A stretch of DNA of 64,000 nt, from contig NZ_JANWOI010000003.1 in NCBI RefSeq assembly GCF_027920805.1, positions 310,001-374,000 on the forward strand, given 5' to 3'. The notes beneath the pieces are model-generated. The model was not told the origin of the DNA, searched no databases, and saw only the letters and a list, made by a program, of their open reading frames with translations. Made by a program: the position numbers and the translations under genes. This stretch comes from Govania unica. Lineage in GTDB: Bacteria > Pseudomonadota > Alphaproteobacteria > Sphingomonadales > Govanellaceae. Below, one piece after another: positions 52,659 through 61,210 of this stretch; the stretch's first letter is position 1, and each line of letters starts with the position of its first letter.

Positions 52659-53224
52659 GGTTCTTGTCATGATGGGATGGCAATCTTAACGGGATCGCAG
52701 GGGATGTTCGCGTAAATCGAGCGCTGGATTGAAACGGGGTGGTATGAGTATTTTATTTATTTAACAGTATCTTACATAAAGTGGATGCTGTGTTTTTGTA
52801 TGGTTAAGTCCTGCTTGCCGATTGGTCTTGTTCTCCTGTGTCTAAAATATCACAGAACTGAAAAAGAATTCAATTTTCTGGAATGTATCTTATACATGAA
52901 TACGCGTTATTATGTGTTTTATCTGCGGGGTGTTCTTTTGAAATTTTGTGCTTAATTTTTAATTAAGTAATTGATTGTAGCTATAATTTATACGGGTGTG
53001 ATGGAGCTGCTTGCGGCATAGGCTTGGTGTCGAATGGACGGGGTGGCGCGACCAGCATCGCCGGAATATCAAATTAGTTGCTAAAAGATCACAATTATGT
53101 GATCCCTTGCGGAATCCCTTTAAAATGGCTGTTTCAGAGGGGCTTTCTCGCCACTTGGTGGGGTCGATGCCATCACAAAGACATATTGTCGTGCAATAAG
53201 TAAGCTACGTTTCAGGAGGGATTG
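52659..53224. other. AT-rich intergenic region ahead of cluster B
   Basis: This 566-base gap has no convincing gene and is markedly richer in A and T than its surroundings, especially 52740-53000. It contains CTTAATT-TTT-AATTAAG (52951-52967), GATCACA-ATTA-TGTGATC (53087-53104) and many TATA-like runs. It probably holds the promoter and operators of the 53.2-59.7 kb operon, and may mark an acquisition boundary. Confidence 0.55.
53087..53104. promoter_or_regulatory. Palindrome upstream of cluster B
   Basis: GATCACA-ATTA-TGTGATC has perfect 7-base arms and lies about 120 bases before the first gene of cluster B. The TCACA/TGTGA halves are those of CRP/FNR-family sites but in the reverse arrangement with a four-base gap, so the binding protein cannot be named. 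Confidence 0.45.
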
Positions 53225-54421
53225 ATGAAGGTTGACGGGCTGCGTATTGCGTTGTTTTCGGGGAACTACAATTATGTCAAGGATGGCGCTAATCAGGCAC
53301 TCAACAAATTGGTTGAATATCTGGAGCGCCACGGGGCAACCGTAAGGGTTTATTCTCCGACTTCGGATACGCCGGCTTTTGCTCCGGCGGGCACCCTCAT
53401 ATCTGTTCCGTCCATCTCGCTGCCCCGTCGCAAGGAATATCGCCTGGCTCTGGGTTTGCCGCGTCATATCCGCGATGATATCCTGGCGTTTGAGCCCAAT
53501 ATTTTTCATCTGTCGGCTCCGGACCTGCTTGGGAACCGGGCCCTTGCTTTGGCCGAGAAGATGCAGGTTCCGGCCGTTGCCTCGGTTCATACAAGGTTTG
53601 AAGCTTATTTAAGATATTATCACCTGGGCTGGCTTGAGGGCGCGCTGCAAGTTTATTTCCGGAATTTTTACCGCCGCTGCCAGCAGATCTATGCGCCGTC
53701 CGATAGTATGGCGGAGGTCCTGGAGGCTGAGCGTATGTCGGATGATATCCGTATCTGGGGCCGTGGCATCGATACGGAAGTTTATACTCCGGCGCGGCGT
53801 GATCTTGGCTGGCGCCGGTCGCTTGGCATTGACGACGGGGATGTGGTGATCACCTTCGTTGGCCGTCTGGTTCTTGAAAAGGGCCTGGATGTCTTCACGG
53901 ATGTTTGCCGTAAACTCGAGCAACGGAATATCGCGCATAAGGTGCTGGTCATCGGGGACGGTCCGGAGCGGGAGTGGTTTGGGCGCAATCTGCCCAAGGC
54001 CATTTTCACCGGCTTCCTGAACGGAGAAAATCTTGCCCGGGCCTATGCCTCGGGGGATGTTTTTCTCAACCCCAGTCAAACGGAAACCTTTGGCAACGTG
54101 ACCCTTGAAGCCATGGCGTCTGGCTTGCCCACTGTGTGCACGCAGTCGACGGGCAGCAGCTCGCTTGTGGTGAATGGCGAGACCGGGTTCCTGAGTGCGC
54201 CCGACGATCTTGACGGCATGGTGAACAACATGGCGCTGTTGATCGAGAGTGCGGCGATGCGTCAGGAATTTGGAATGGCGGCTCGACAGGCAAGCCTTGG
54301 TAGAGGATGGGATCAGATCCTGAACTCGCTCACCCAGAATTATTTATCGGCGATCGGGAGCGCCGAGCGCAAGCATCAGGTTTCGAAAAGGCAACGGCAG
54401 GATTATGTGCCAGGGCAATGA
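53225..54421 (+). CDS. MgtA-like GT4 glycosyltransferase, cluster B copy
   Basis: 398-residue GT-B enzyme opening MKVDGLRIALFSGNYNYVKD, with FVGRLVLEKGLDVF, IGDGPEREWF and PSQTETFGNVTLEAMASG in the donor domain. The start at 53225 has AGGAGG at 53214-53219. It is the first gene of cluster B and the paralogue of the 43.4-44.6 kb gene; the segment HLSAPDLLGNRALALAEKM matches HVSAPDLLGYQALTLAEKM there. The permease-GT fusion gene begins 64 bases on. No signal or membrane segment is seen, so it acts at the cytoplasmic face, probably on a lipid acceptor. Confidence 0.92.
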   Translation: MKVDGLRIALFSGNYNYVKDGANQALNKLVEYLERHGATVRVYSPTSDTPAFAPAGTLISVPSISLPRRKEYRLALGLPRHIRDDILAFEPNIFHLSAPDLLGNRALALAEKMQVPAVASVHTRFEAYLRYYHLGWLEGALQVYFRNFYRRCQQIYAPSDSMAEVLEAERMSDDIRIWGRGIDTEVYTPARRDLGWRRSLGIDDGDVVITFVGRLVLEKGLDVFTDVCRKLEQRNIAHKVLVIGDGPEREWFGRNLPKAIFTGFLNGENLARAYASGDVFLNPSQTETFGNVTLEAMASGLPTVCTQSTGSSSLVVNGETGFLSAPDDLDGMVNNMALLIESAAMRQEFGMAARQASLGRGWDQILNSLTQNYLSAIGSAERKHQVSKRQRQDYVPGQ

Positions 54422-54485
54422 GGGCCCGGTAGGATTTTGCCGGGTGGATTTTGCCGGTGTGATGATGTGATTTCAGTAGAGCAGC

Positions 54486-56924
54486 ATGCGGTTTTTTGAT
54501 CGGTATATTTCGCGTTTGATCGCTTGGCCTTTGATGGTGACGGTTGTGATCGCCGTCATGCTGCTGCTGCTTGACAATATGTTGCGGCTTTTTCAATTTG
54601 CCCTGGCTTTGGGCGGCCCGCTTCCGATTGTCTGGAAGATGCTGATGAGCCTCATTCCGGAATATCTCAGTCTTGGTCTGGTGCTCGGGCTGTTCCTGTC
54701 GGTCAGTCTGGCTTTTCGCAATCTGGCGCTATCGAATGAGTTGGATGTCATTGTCGGCACCGGGATTCCGGAACGTCGGTTGATGAGAATTCCGTTCATT
54801 TTCGCCGCGTTGATTTGCGTGATCAATTTTGCGCTGGTCGGCTTTGTTGAACCGCGCGGAGAGAAAGTTTTTGAGTTGCTGCGCCGGGATATGTCGGCAG
54901 GGCTTCTCGGGATCACCGTCAAGGCCGGAGAGCTTACAAAGCTCAGCAACAATCTGGCGTTTCGCGTTGATGAAATCCGCAATGGCTCTGATGATATGCG
55001 CGGCATTTTTTTTCGCCGCGTGGATGACAAGGGCGAACAGTGGGTCGGTGTCTCGCAAAAGGGCAAGGTGGTTGCCGATGCCCAGACCCAGGGCCTGGTG
55101 CTGCGGCTGAGTGACGGCACGCTGGTGCGCAGCAATCCAAAAGACAAACAGCCGGCGACGATGGAATTTGGCAGTCTGGATCTGGATATCCACTCGCCAA
55201 GTCACGCGCAGTTTCTGGCTCCGCCAATGAAGCTTACGCAATATACCTTGCCGGAACTTTGGACGATCGGACATGATCCGCAGGTCGACGCCAGCACGCA
55301 ACGCGGCGCGTTGGCCAAATTTTTCCGCCGTATCGCCCAGATCCTGTTCTGTCTGTTCATTCCGCCGCTGGCCATGGCGCTTGCAGTTCCGCCGAAGCGT
55401 GTCAGCAGCGCTTATGGGTTGTTTGTCGGGCTGATCATCGTTGTGGCCTTCATGAAGATTGCCGATGGCGCTGAACAGATGGCGGCGTCGCGATCGATCG
55501 ATCCGCTTTATGCGCAGGCCATACCTTTGCTGATTTTTGCAGCGCTATCGGGCTGGCTGTTTCAGGTGACGGTGAGCCGCGATCGCGGCTATCTGGTTGG
55601 CGCGATCGATCAGTCCTTTTCGGCAATCCTTGAAGGTGCCATGCGGGGAATTATGGCTGGCCGGTCCCTTTTTGGGTTTGGATCGCGATCTGAAAAACGA
55701 TTGGAATCACGTAGCGCCATGCTTGAAAAATCAACCATTCGCACAAAGATCCTTGGCGAAGCACAGCATATTCTGATCATCTTCGAGAGTTTCGAACTTG
55801 GCGGGACCGAGCGTATTGCGCTTCGGCTGGCGGAAGCCTGGGTTGAGGCAGGGCGCGACGTGACGATTTTTGCCGGACGGGCCGATGGCCCGTTGGCGGC
55901 AATGCTGCCGCAGGGTGTCAAGGTCGTGCTCGCGGATAGGCATATCGCCGAGGGGCCGTTATCGGGGGTGCGGTTGGCCTTGGGCCTCAATCGGGTTTTG
56001 GGGCGATTGCGCCCCGATATTATTTTCTGCCCGGGAAATTATTACACCGATACGGCGGTTGTTTTGCGGCTGATGGCAGGGCGTGGTTGTCCTCCGATCG
56101 TGGCCAAACTGAGCAATGCGTTGCGGCGGGCGGATATGCCGTGGCTGGTGCAGGTCGGTTATGAGGTATGGCTCAGGCTGCAAAAACATTTCATCGACCT
56201 TTATGTGGCCATGTCGCCCGCGCTTGCGACCGAAGCACAAAGCGTCATGGGGCTTCGGCCGGATCAGATGGTGATGATCAAGGATCCGGCGCTGCCGTCG
56301 CAAAGCAAACTGCAGGACACGATCAGCGAAGACATTCCGAACCTTCCAGCCGTGCCTTATATTCTGGCGGTGGGTCGGCTGGTGCGGCAGAAAAATTTCC
56401 CCGGTTTGATTCAGAGCTTCGAAAAGGTCGCGGCTCAAAGGGCGATCCAGTTGGTCATTCTGGGGGAAGGGGATCAGCGGGAGGTCGTTGAGGCGCAAAT
56501 CGAAAAACTTGGTCTTCAAGATCGGGTGACGCTTGTGGGCTATGCGAGCAATGTTGGCGGCTGGTTGCGTCAGGCTGAGCTTTTTGCCATGTCTTCGACC
56601 TATGAAGGTCTTCCGGCAGTGTTGATCGAAGCCATGGCAAGTGGCGTGCCGATCGTGACAACGCAGTGTTCCGCGGCCATTACCGAGCTTTTGGAGGATG
56701 GCCGTTTGGGCCGGATCGTGCCAGTTGGTGATATGGATGCCCTAGCGGATGCCATGATTGCGGGGCTTACAAGCGCGCATGATCCCGCACCACTTCGGGA
56801 GAAGGCGATGGATTACTGCATGGATGTGGGGTCCGCTGCTTATCTGAATGCATTTGATGTCAAAACGCACAGGCTTCCGCGACAGCCGGACGAAATCAGA
56901 GAGGCCGCGGTTACTTATGGTTGA
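54486..56924 (+). CDS. LptF/LptG-type permease fused to a GT4 glycosyltransferase
   Basis: 812 residues in one uninterrupted frame. Residues 1-365 are an LptF/LptG-type permease: helix 1 at about 12-30, LAFRNLALSNELDVI coupling region at 75-90, a periplasmic jellyroll at about 125-265, then helices at about 282-300, 308-325 and 342-360. Residues 366-425 are an amphipathic, basic linker. From about 426 a complete GT4 domain follows: FESFELGGTERIALRLAE (431-450), ILAVGRLVRQKNF, LGEGDQREV and SSTYEGLPAVLIEAMASG. The cluster A permease ends at residue 405, just where the GT part begins here, as expected if a stop codon was lost between adjacent genes. Met412 could also serve as an internal start for a free GT. 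The stop overlaps the next gene by eight bases. Confidence 0.88.
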   Translation: MRFFDRYISRLIAWPLMVTVVIAVMLLLLDNMLRLFQFALALGGPLPIVWKMLMSLIPEYLSLGLVLGLFLSVSLAFRNLALSNELDVIVGTGIPERRLMRIPFIFAALICVINFALVGFVEPRGEKVFELLRRDMSAGLLGITVKAGELTKLSNNLAFRVDEIRNGSDDMRGIFFRRVDDKGEQWVGVSQKGKVVADAQTQGLVLRLSDGTLVRSNPKDKQPATMEFGSLDLDIHSPSHAQFLAPPMKLTQYTLPELWTIGHDPQVDASTQRGALAKFFRRIAQILFCLFIPPLAMALAVPPKRVSSAYGLFVGLIIVVAFMKIADGAEQMAASRSIDPLYAQAIPLLIFAALSGWLFQVTVSRDRGYLVGAIDQSFSAILEGAMRGIMAGRSLFGFGSRSEKRLESRSAMLEKSTIRTKILGEAQHILIIFESFELGGTERIALRLAEAWVEAGRDVTIFAGRADGPLAAMLPQGVKVVLADRHIAEGPLSGVRLALGLNRVLGRLRPDIIFCPGNYYTDTAVVLRLMAGRGCPPIVAKLSNALRRADMPWLVQVGYEVWLRLQKHFIDLYVAMSPALATEAQSVMGLRPDQMVMIKDPALPSQSKLQDTISEDIPNLPAVPYILAVGRLVRQKNFPGLIQSFEKVAAQRAIQLVILGEGDQREVVEAQIEKLGLQDRVTLVGYASNVGGWLRQAELFAMSSTYEGLPAVLIEAMASGVPIVTTQCSAAITELLEDGRLGRIVPVGDMDALADAMIAGLTSAHDPAPLREKAMDYCMDVGSAAYLNAFDVKTHRLPRQPDEIREAAVTYG

Positions 56925-57894
56925 GGTTAAATCCAAATTGCAAACGCTTGGGGTGAAGCTTGCGCCGATTGGCCGCAAGCTGGCCCTGCCTGTTCAGGGG
57001 CTGGTCCTGGCTGCGGTTGTATATTTCATGATTTCGCGGCTGTCGGATTATTCCTGGCATGAGATTTTCCTGTCCTTGCCAAGGAGTGGGTGGTTTTACG
57101 GTTTCTTTGTCTGTCTTTATATCACTCCGCCGCTGGCGGACTTTTTGCTTTATCGCTGGCTCTTCAGGTTGAATGCCGGGAGCCTTCCGGTGATGTTCTA
57201 TAAGCGTGCCTGCAATGAGGGGTTTTTTGATTACTCCGGAGAAGCTTTTTTCTATTTCTGGGTTAAGAAAAAATCCGAGCTGACGGGTGCGCGAATTTTT
57301 GATGCGGTCAAGAACGTCAATATCCTTTCGGCGCTGTCGTCGAATGTGATGACCTTGGCAATTCTTGCTGTTGCGGCAACGGGACAGGTGGTTGGAATTT
57401 CGACGCTTTATGAGCAGATCGGATTGAAGACCATTCTGTTGCTGGGCGTTGTGGTTATTGGCCTTCTTGTGCTGCTTATCGGCACGCGATCAAGCATGCA
57501 GGCCATGACCTGGCGCGAGGCGATGATCATTTGCATGGCTCATTGTCTGCGTATCACGGCGGTGATGGTATTGCAGATTGCCATGTGGTCCAGTCTTTTC
57601 CCTGATATCTCCTTCAAGGTCTGGGCGATCTTTCTGGCGGCGCAGATGGTGCTGGGTCGGGTGCCGTTTCTGCCCAATAAGGATCTGCTGTTCACGGGAC
57701 TTGCCATCGGGCTCGCGCCGCATGTTCTGTCGTCGCAATTGTCGGTTCTTGGCATGTTTATGACGGCGGCGACATTGACAGTCCTTTGTCATCTGACAAT
57801 TTGTATCGTTGGCACAATTATGAACGGTGCGGCAGGGTTGCAGGGGAATTTGCTCAAGGGGTGGTTTCAATCAGCGGATAGCAACTTGTCATGA
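56917..57894 (+). CDS. Polytopic membrane protein with DYSGEA motif, cluster B copy
   Basis: 325 residues with about seven or eight membrane segments and the motif GFFDYSGEAFFYFWVKK followed by VKNVNILSALSSNV. It is the paralogue of the protein at 47174-48139; the loops and the motif are the best conserved parts. The start at 56917 overlaps the end of the fusion gene by eight bases, and its own stop overlaps the DUF2141 gene (ATGA), so the four proteins are translationally linked. In cluster A this gene lies at the operon head next to GT2 instead. A flippase-like role is inferred from topology alone. Confidence 0.78.
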   Translation: MVEVKSKLQTLGVKLAPIGRKLALPVQGLVLAAVVYFMISRLSDYSWHEIFLSLPRSGWFYGFFVCLYITPPLADFLLYRWLFRLNAGSLPVMFYKRACNEGFFDYSGEAFFYFWVKKKSELTGARIFDAVKNVNILSALSSNVMTLAILAVAATGQVVGISTLYEQIGLKTILLLGVVVIGLLVLLIGTRSSMQAMTWREAMIICMAHCLRITAVMVLQIAMWSSLFPDISFKVWAIFLAAQMVLGRVPFLPNKDLLFTGLAIGLAPHVLSSQLSVLGMFMTAATLTVLCHLTICIVGTIMNGAAGLQGNLLKGWFQSADSNLS

Positions 57895-58430
57895 CAGAGC
57901 GGATTGTCGGGAAAATACTGGGTCTGTTTTTGCTGCTTGGGGCGGCTACGCCGCTTTTGGCGGGGGAAGTTATTCTTGGTCCTCACCCGGAGATCTGCAA
58001 GGCCGGGTCTACGGTCCCGGCGCTTCTTGTTCATGTGGAGGGATTCAAGGATCGCAAAGGGCAGGTCCGGCTGGAGCTTTATTCCGATCAGGCTGATGAT
58101 TTTCTGGCCGATCGTGATGATCTTCTGGCGCGTCACGCGGTTTTTGTGCGTATCGACGTTCCCACTCCGGCAGAGGGGCCTGTGGCCATTTGCCTGCAAC
58201 CGCCGGGGGCAGGACAGTACAGCCTGATGGTCCTGCATGATCGGGATTATAATAAGAAATTTACGTTATTCACGGATGGCGTGGGGTTTTCAAACAATCC
58301 GCGCTTGGGTTTATCCAAGCCGTCGGTTAAGGATGTCATCTTCTCCGTAGGGGGGGGTGTCAAAGACCTTACGGTTGTTTTGAATTACATGCATGGACTG
58401 ACCCCGCGTCCTGTGAGCCGCCCGAAATAA
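57891..58430 (+). CDS. DUF2141 secreted protein, cluster B copy
   Basis: 179 residues with a signal peptide (ILGLFLLLGAATPLLAGE) and a DUF2141 domain: VPALLVHVEGFKDRKGQVRL, then HDRDYNKKFTLFTDGVGFSNNP. The cluster A copy aligns along its length (VHVNGFKDRKGQIRVELYSD there). The start overlaps the membrane-protein stop by four bases and the next GT4 gene begins 18 bases after its stop. Probably periplasmic; function unknown. Confidence 0.87.
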   Translation: MTERIVGKILGLFLLLGAATPLLAGEVILGPHPEICKAGSTVPALLVHVEGFKDRKGQVRLELYSDQADDFLADRDDLLARHAVFVRIDVPTPAEGPVAICLQPPGAGQYSLMVLHDRDYNKKFTLFTDGVGFSNNPRLGLSKPSVKDVIFSVGGGVKDLTVVLNYMHGLTPRPVSRPK

Positions 58431-58447
58431 TAAGGTAACTGCGTGAA

Positions 58448-59656
58448 ATGAAGATTGTTGATGTTGCTGAGTTTTACAGTAAGCAAGGTGGGGGTGTTCG
58501 CACCTATATCCACCAGAAGTTTGCTGCTGCAGCAAAGCTTGGCCATGAGGTTGTCGTCGTTGCGCCGGGCGCGCAGGACGCCACGGAAGACTGTGACGGC
58601 GGCAGGATCATATGGGTCAAGTCGCCGCGCCTGCCGGTCGATCATCGCTATCACATGTTCTGGGGACAGGATGCGGTCCATCGTATTCTCGATGCGGAAA
58701 ACCCCGATGTTGTCGAGGCCTCGTCGCCCTGGCGCGGCGCGTGGATTGTGCGCAACTGGGACGGGCCGGCGTCAAAGGCCCTGTTCATGCATGCCGATCC
58801 CGTGGCCTCCTATCCGCATGTGGTGCTGGACGGGATTTTGTCGCGCCGGAGAATTGATCAGCTGTGCAGCTGGTTCTGGTCCTATCTGCGGAAATTGAGC
58901 ACCGGGTTTGATGTCACGGCGGTGTCCGGCGACTGGCTGGCGAAACGCTTTGCGTCGTTTCAGCTGCATCATCCGGTAGCGGTGCCGTTTGGTGTTGATC
59001 GGTCCCTGTTTTCGCCGGATTTGCGGAATCTTTCGGTGCGTCAGGAAATGCTGGCGAAATGTGGTCTTGGACCGGATGCGAAGCTTTTGATCAGCATCGG
59101 TCGCCATCATCCGGAAAAAAGACTGGGCATGCTTATTGATGCGGTGGAGCAGGCGAACAGACATCGCCCGGTCGGGCTTTATATTGTCGGCGACGGCATT
59201 TCGCGGGCGCTTACGGAACGTCGAGCGCGGTCGGTGCCGCAGGTGCATCTGGCCGGATCGATTTTCAATCGGGAGCAGCTCGCCCGTGAACTCGCCAGTT
59301 CCGATGCCTTGCTGCATGGCTGCGCGTCGGAGACTTATGGGCTTGTGGCGGCGGAGGCTTTGTATTCCGGCGTGCCGTTGATCGTGCCCGATGCCGGTGG
59401 CGCGTTTGATCTTGCCCATATCGATTATGCGGAAGTTTATGAGACAGGCAGTGCTGACAAAGCGGCGGGCGCGATCCTCAATCTTTTAAAGCGCAACTGG
59501 TCCGATATGTCGAGCCGGGCTTTTCAGGCGGCAGAAATGCGCATCGGCCCGCCCGAGCAGCATTTCCGTCAGTTGTTCGATCTGTATGCGCGGGGGCCGC
59601 ATCATTACCAAACCCGCGAATTGTTCAATCTGCAGCCAGCTCATAGTAATAGCTGA
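58448..59656 (+). CDS. GT4-type glycosyltransferase, cluster B copy (paired with 40.4 kb)
   Basis: 402-residue GT-B enzyme opening MKIVDVAEFYSKQGGGVRTY with LISIGRHHPEKRLGMLIDA and HGCASETYGLVAAEALYSGVP. It matches the cluster A enzyme at 40387-41556 and lies in the same position, directly after DUF2141. Its last 32 bases overlap the end of the convergent deacetylase gene. Together with the fused GT4 and the MgtA-like enzyme, cluster B encodes three GT4 activities, enough for a tri-glycosylated head group or for alternative acceptors. Confidence 0.9.
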   Translation: MKIVDVAEFYSKQGGGVRTYIHQKFAAAAKLGHEVVVVAPGAQDATEDCDGGRIIWVKSPRLPVDHRYHMFWGQDAVHRILDAENPDVVEASSPWRGAWIVRNWDGPASKALFMHADPVASYPHVVLDGILSRRRIDQLCSWFWSYLRKLSTGFDVTAVSGDWLAKRFASFQLHHPVAVPFGVDRSLFSPDLRNLSVRQEMLAKCGLGPDAKLLISIGRHHPEKRLGMLIDAVEQANRHRPVGLYIVGDGISRALTERRARSVPQVHLAGSIFNREQLARELASSDALLHGCASETYGLVAAEALYSGVPLIVPDAGGAFDLAHIDYAEVYETGSADKAAGAILNLLKRNWSDMSSRAFQAAEMRIGPPEQHFRQLFDLYARGPHHYQTRELFNLQPAHSNS

Positions 59657-60365
59657 GCTGGCGGTTCTGTTGCAGAACGCCTAGGGCGCGATGGGTTTCG
59701 GTAATCAGCGACGGTATGTCGAAATCATGGGGATGGACCGCGAGGCGCACGGTGTCGAGGGGGCGGAGCAGCGTTGTGGCCAGCCGCGACCATAACAGCG
59801 AACTCGCAATGCGGGATTTGCTGCGACTTGCGTAACTGATGACGGGGCCTTTGGCGACCACGCGGTCCTGTCCCGGAAGCCAGACCCGCCAATGGTCCTC
59901 GGCGAACATCATATTGGCATCTTTGAGCGCGTCTTTCGTACCGGCACTGTAGAGCCAGGCCGGGGCGATGAAGCCTTTGACCGCCTGGCCGAGAATATCT
60001 TCAAGTTCGGCCTTGCCTTGCTGCATGCGCGCGAGAGCCTCCGCCCGCGACAGCCCGAGAAATTCGCCTTCGCGCGCCGTCAGGGCCGAGGCCTTCAGGC
60101 TTTGCCCCCAGGATGTATGAGGGGTCTCATCGCGGTGGTAATAGCCATGCAGGATCATTTCCACGCCCGCCGCCGCCCGTGCCCGCAACCAGGCGCAAAA
60201 GGCCGGGTCGTCGCGCAGATGTCCTTTGCGCCAGAAATCCGGAACCACCAGCATGCTGTACCGCGTGCCGATGCCGTTGGTCTCCTCCAGAAAAGGGACG
60301 ATACGTTCGAGCCGCGCGAAATGGCTTGGCGCGACATCATGGATGCTGACAAGAAGGCGCTTCAA
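59625..60365 (-). CDS. DUF2334-type polysaccharide deacetylase
   Basis: 246 residues beginning KRLLVSIHDVAPSHFARLERIVPFLEE-like sequence (first 28 residues), the DUF2334 branch of the NodB/carbohydrate esterase 4-like fold. Metal-site candidates are the HD of SIHDV and the HGYYHRDE motif. No signal peptide is seen, so it is cytoplasmic. It converges on cluster B, overlapping the last GT4 gene by 32 bases, and may supply the de-N-acetylation step that the unrelated ChbG/HpnK enzyme supplies in cluster A. Confidence 0.85.
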   Translation of the reverse strand: MKRLLVSIHDVAPSHFARLERIVPFLEETNGIGTRYSMLVVPDFWRKGHLRDDPAFCAWLRARAAAGVEMILHGYYHRDETPHTSWGQSLKASALTAREGEFLGLSRAEALARMQQGKAELEDILGQAVKGFIAPAWLYSAGTKDALKDANMMFAEDHWRVWLPGQDRVVAKGPVISYASRSKSRIASSLLWSRLATTLLRPLDTVRLAVHPHDFDIPSLITETHRALGVLQQNRQLSYYYELAAD

Positions 60366-60425
60366 AATTTGTCCTCGGGAGAGCGATTTCGGTTGGGCGA
60401 GATTACTATGACTGGGCGTCTGGCG

Positions 60426-61091
60426 TCAAACTTGCGTGGTCAGGAAGCGGGCGAGGGCGCTTCCGGCATTCAACATATGTTCGCGCATGGCGAAGGCGGC
60501 TTCGTCGGCATTGCCGCGCGCCATGGCTTTCAGGATCTGCCCGTGCTCAAGCTGCGATTGCTGCAGGCGGCCGCTGGTGCGTAATTGGGTGCGGCGGAAG
60601 GGCAGCAATCGGGCGCGCAATTGCAGGGCTTGTTCGACCAGAAAATTGTTATGGGTGGCCTGATAAATGGCGGTGTGAAATTCAAGGTTGAAGGCGTCAT
60701 AGCCCGCAACATCGCCAGTTTTCAGGAACTGTTCCGAGCTGTCATGCAGCATATTGAGCTTTGAGCGCTCAAGCGACGTCATGCGGTTGGTGGCGAGGCG
60801 GGCGCAGATGGCTTCGACCTCGGCGGTGACTTCAAACATGTCAGACAGCGTTTCAAGGGTCATGGGCAGCACGACGATGCCCTTGCGCGGGCGGATTTCA
60901 ACCAGCCCGGCGGCGGCCAGTTGGCGCACGGCCTCACGCACGGGGGTGCGGGAGGCGCCGTAGCTTTCAGCCAGTCGCGCCTCGTCCAGCACCATGCCGG
61001 GGCTGAGGCGGCCGGTGGCGATGTCATCGGCGAGGCTGAGGCGAATGCGTTCGGTCAGCGATCCACGGTCTTCGGTCTGTGTTTGCAGCAT
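60426..61091 (-). CDS. GntR/FCD regulator, divergent from malonate decarboxylase genes
   Basis: 221 residues: GntR winged helix (LADDIATGRLSPGMVLDEARLAE and ASRTPVREAVRQLAAAGLVEI) and a C-terminal FCD domain (FNLEFHTAIYQATHNNFLVE with the metal-site histidines, and QLEHGQILKAMARGNADEA). It starts 120 bases from mdcA on the opposite strand, with a perfect palindrome in between. Malonate operons are often controlled by GntR or LysR proteins, so malonate-responsive repression is likely. Confidence 0.9.
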   Translation of the reverse strand: MLQTQTEDRGSLTERIRLSLADDIATGRLSPGMVLDEARLAESYGASRTPVREAVRQLAAAGLVEIRPRKGIVVLPMTLETLSDMFEVTAEVEAICARLATNRMTSLERSKLNMLHDSSEQFLKTGDVAGYDAFNLEFHTAIYQATHNNFLVEQALQLRARLLPFRRTQLRTSGRLQQSQLEHGQILKAMARGNADEAAFAMREHMLNAGSALARFLTTQV

Positions 61092-61105
61092 GATGTATGT
61101 GGTCT

Positions 61106-61119
61106 TTATGTATACATAA
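61106..61119. promoter_or_regulatory. Probable GntR operator between gntR and mdcA
   Basis: TTATGTATACATAA, a perfect 14-base palindrome, is 15 bases upstream of the gntR start and 92 bases before mdcA. Its TGTATACA centre is the same as that of the palindrome before the second hyuAB operon, fitting related FCD-type regulators. A looser TATATGTATCC at about 61163-61173 may be a second half-site. Confidence 0.65.
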
Positions 61120-61210
61120 GATAAAAATTATTCCTCAATATATTCTTATGGCCTGAGTTTTTCAATATATGTATCCTTTATGCAGATTCGGGCGCAAAGG
61201 GAGTTGCCGG

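Noticed and set aside
53011-53199. 62-codon ORF in the AT-rich region before cluster B
   Set aside because: No Shine-Dalgarno, no motif, and it spans the GATCACA palindrome; probably chance.
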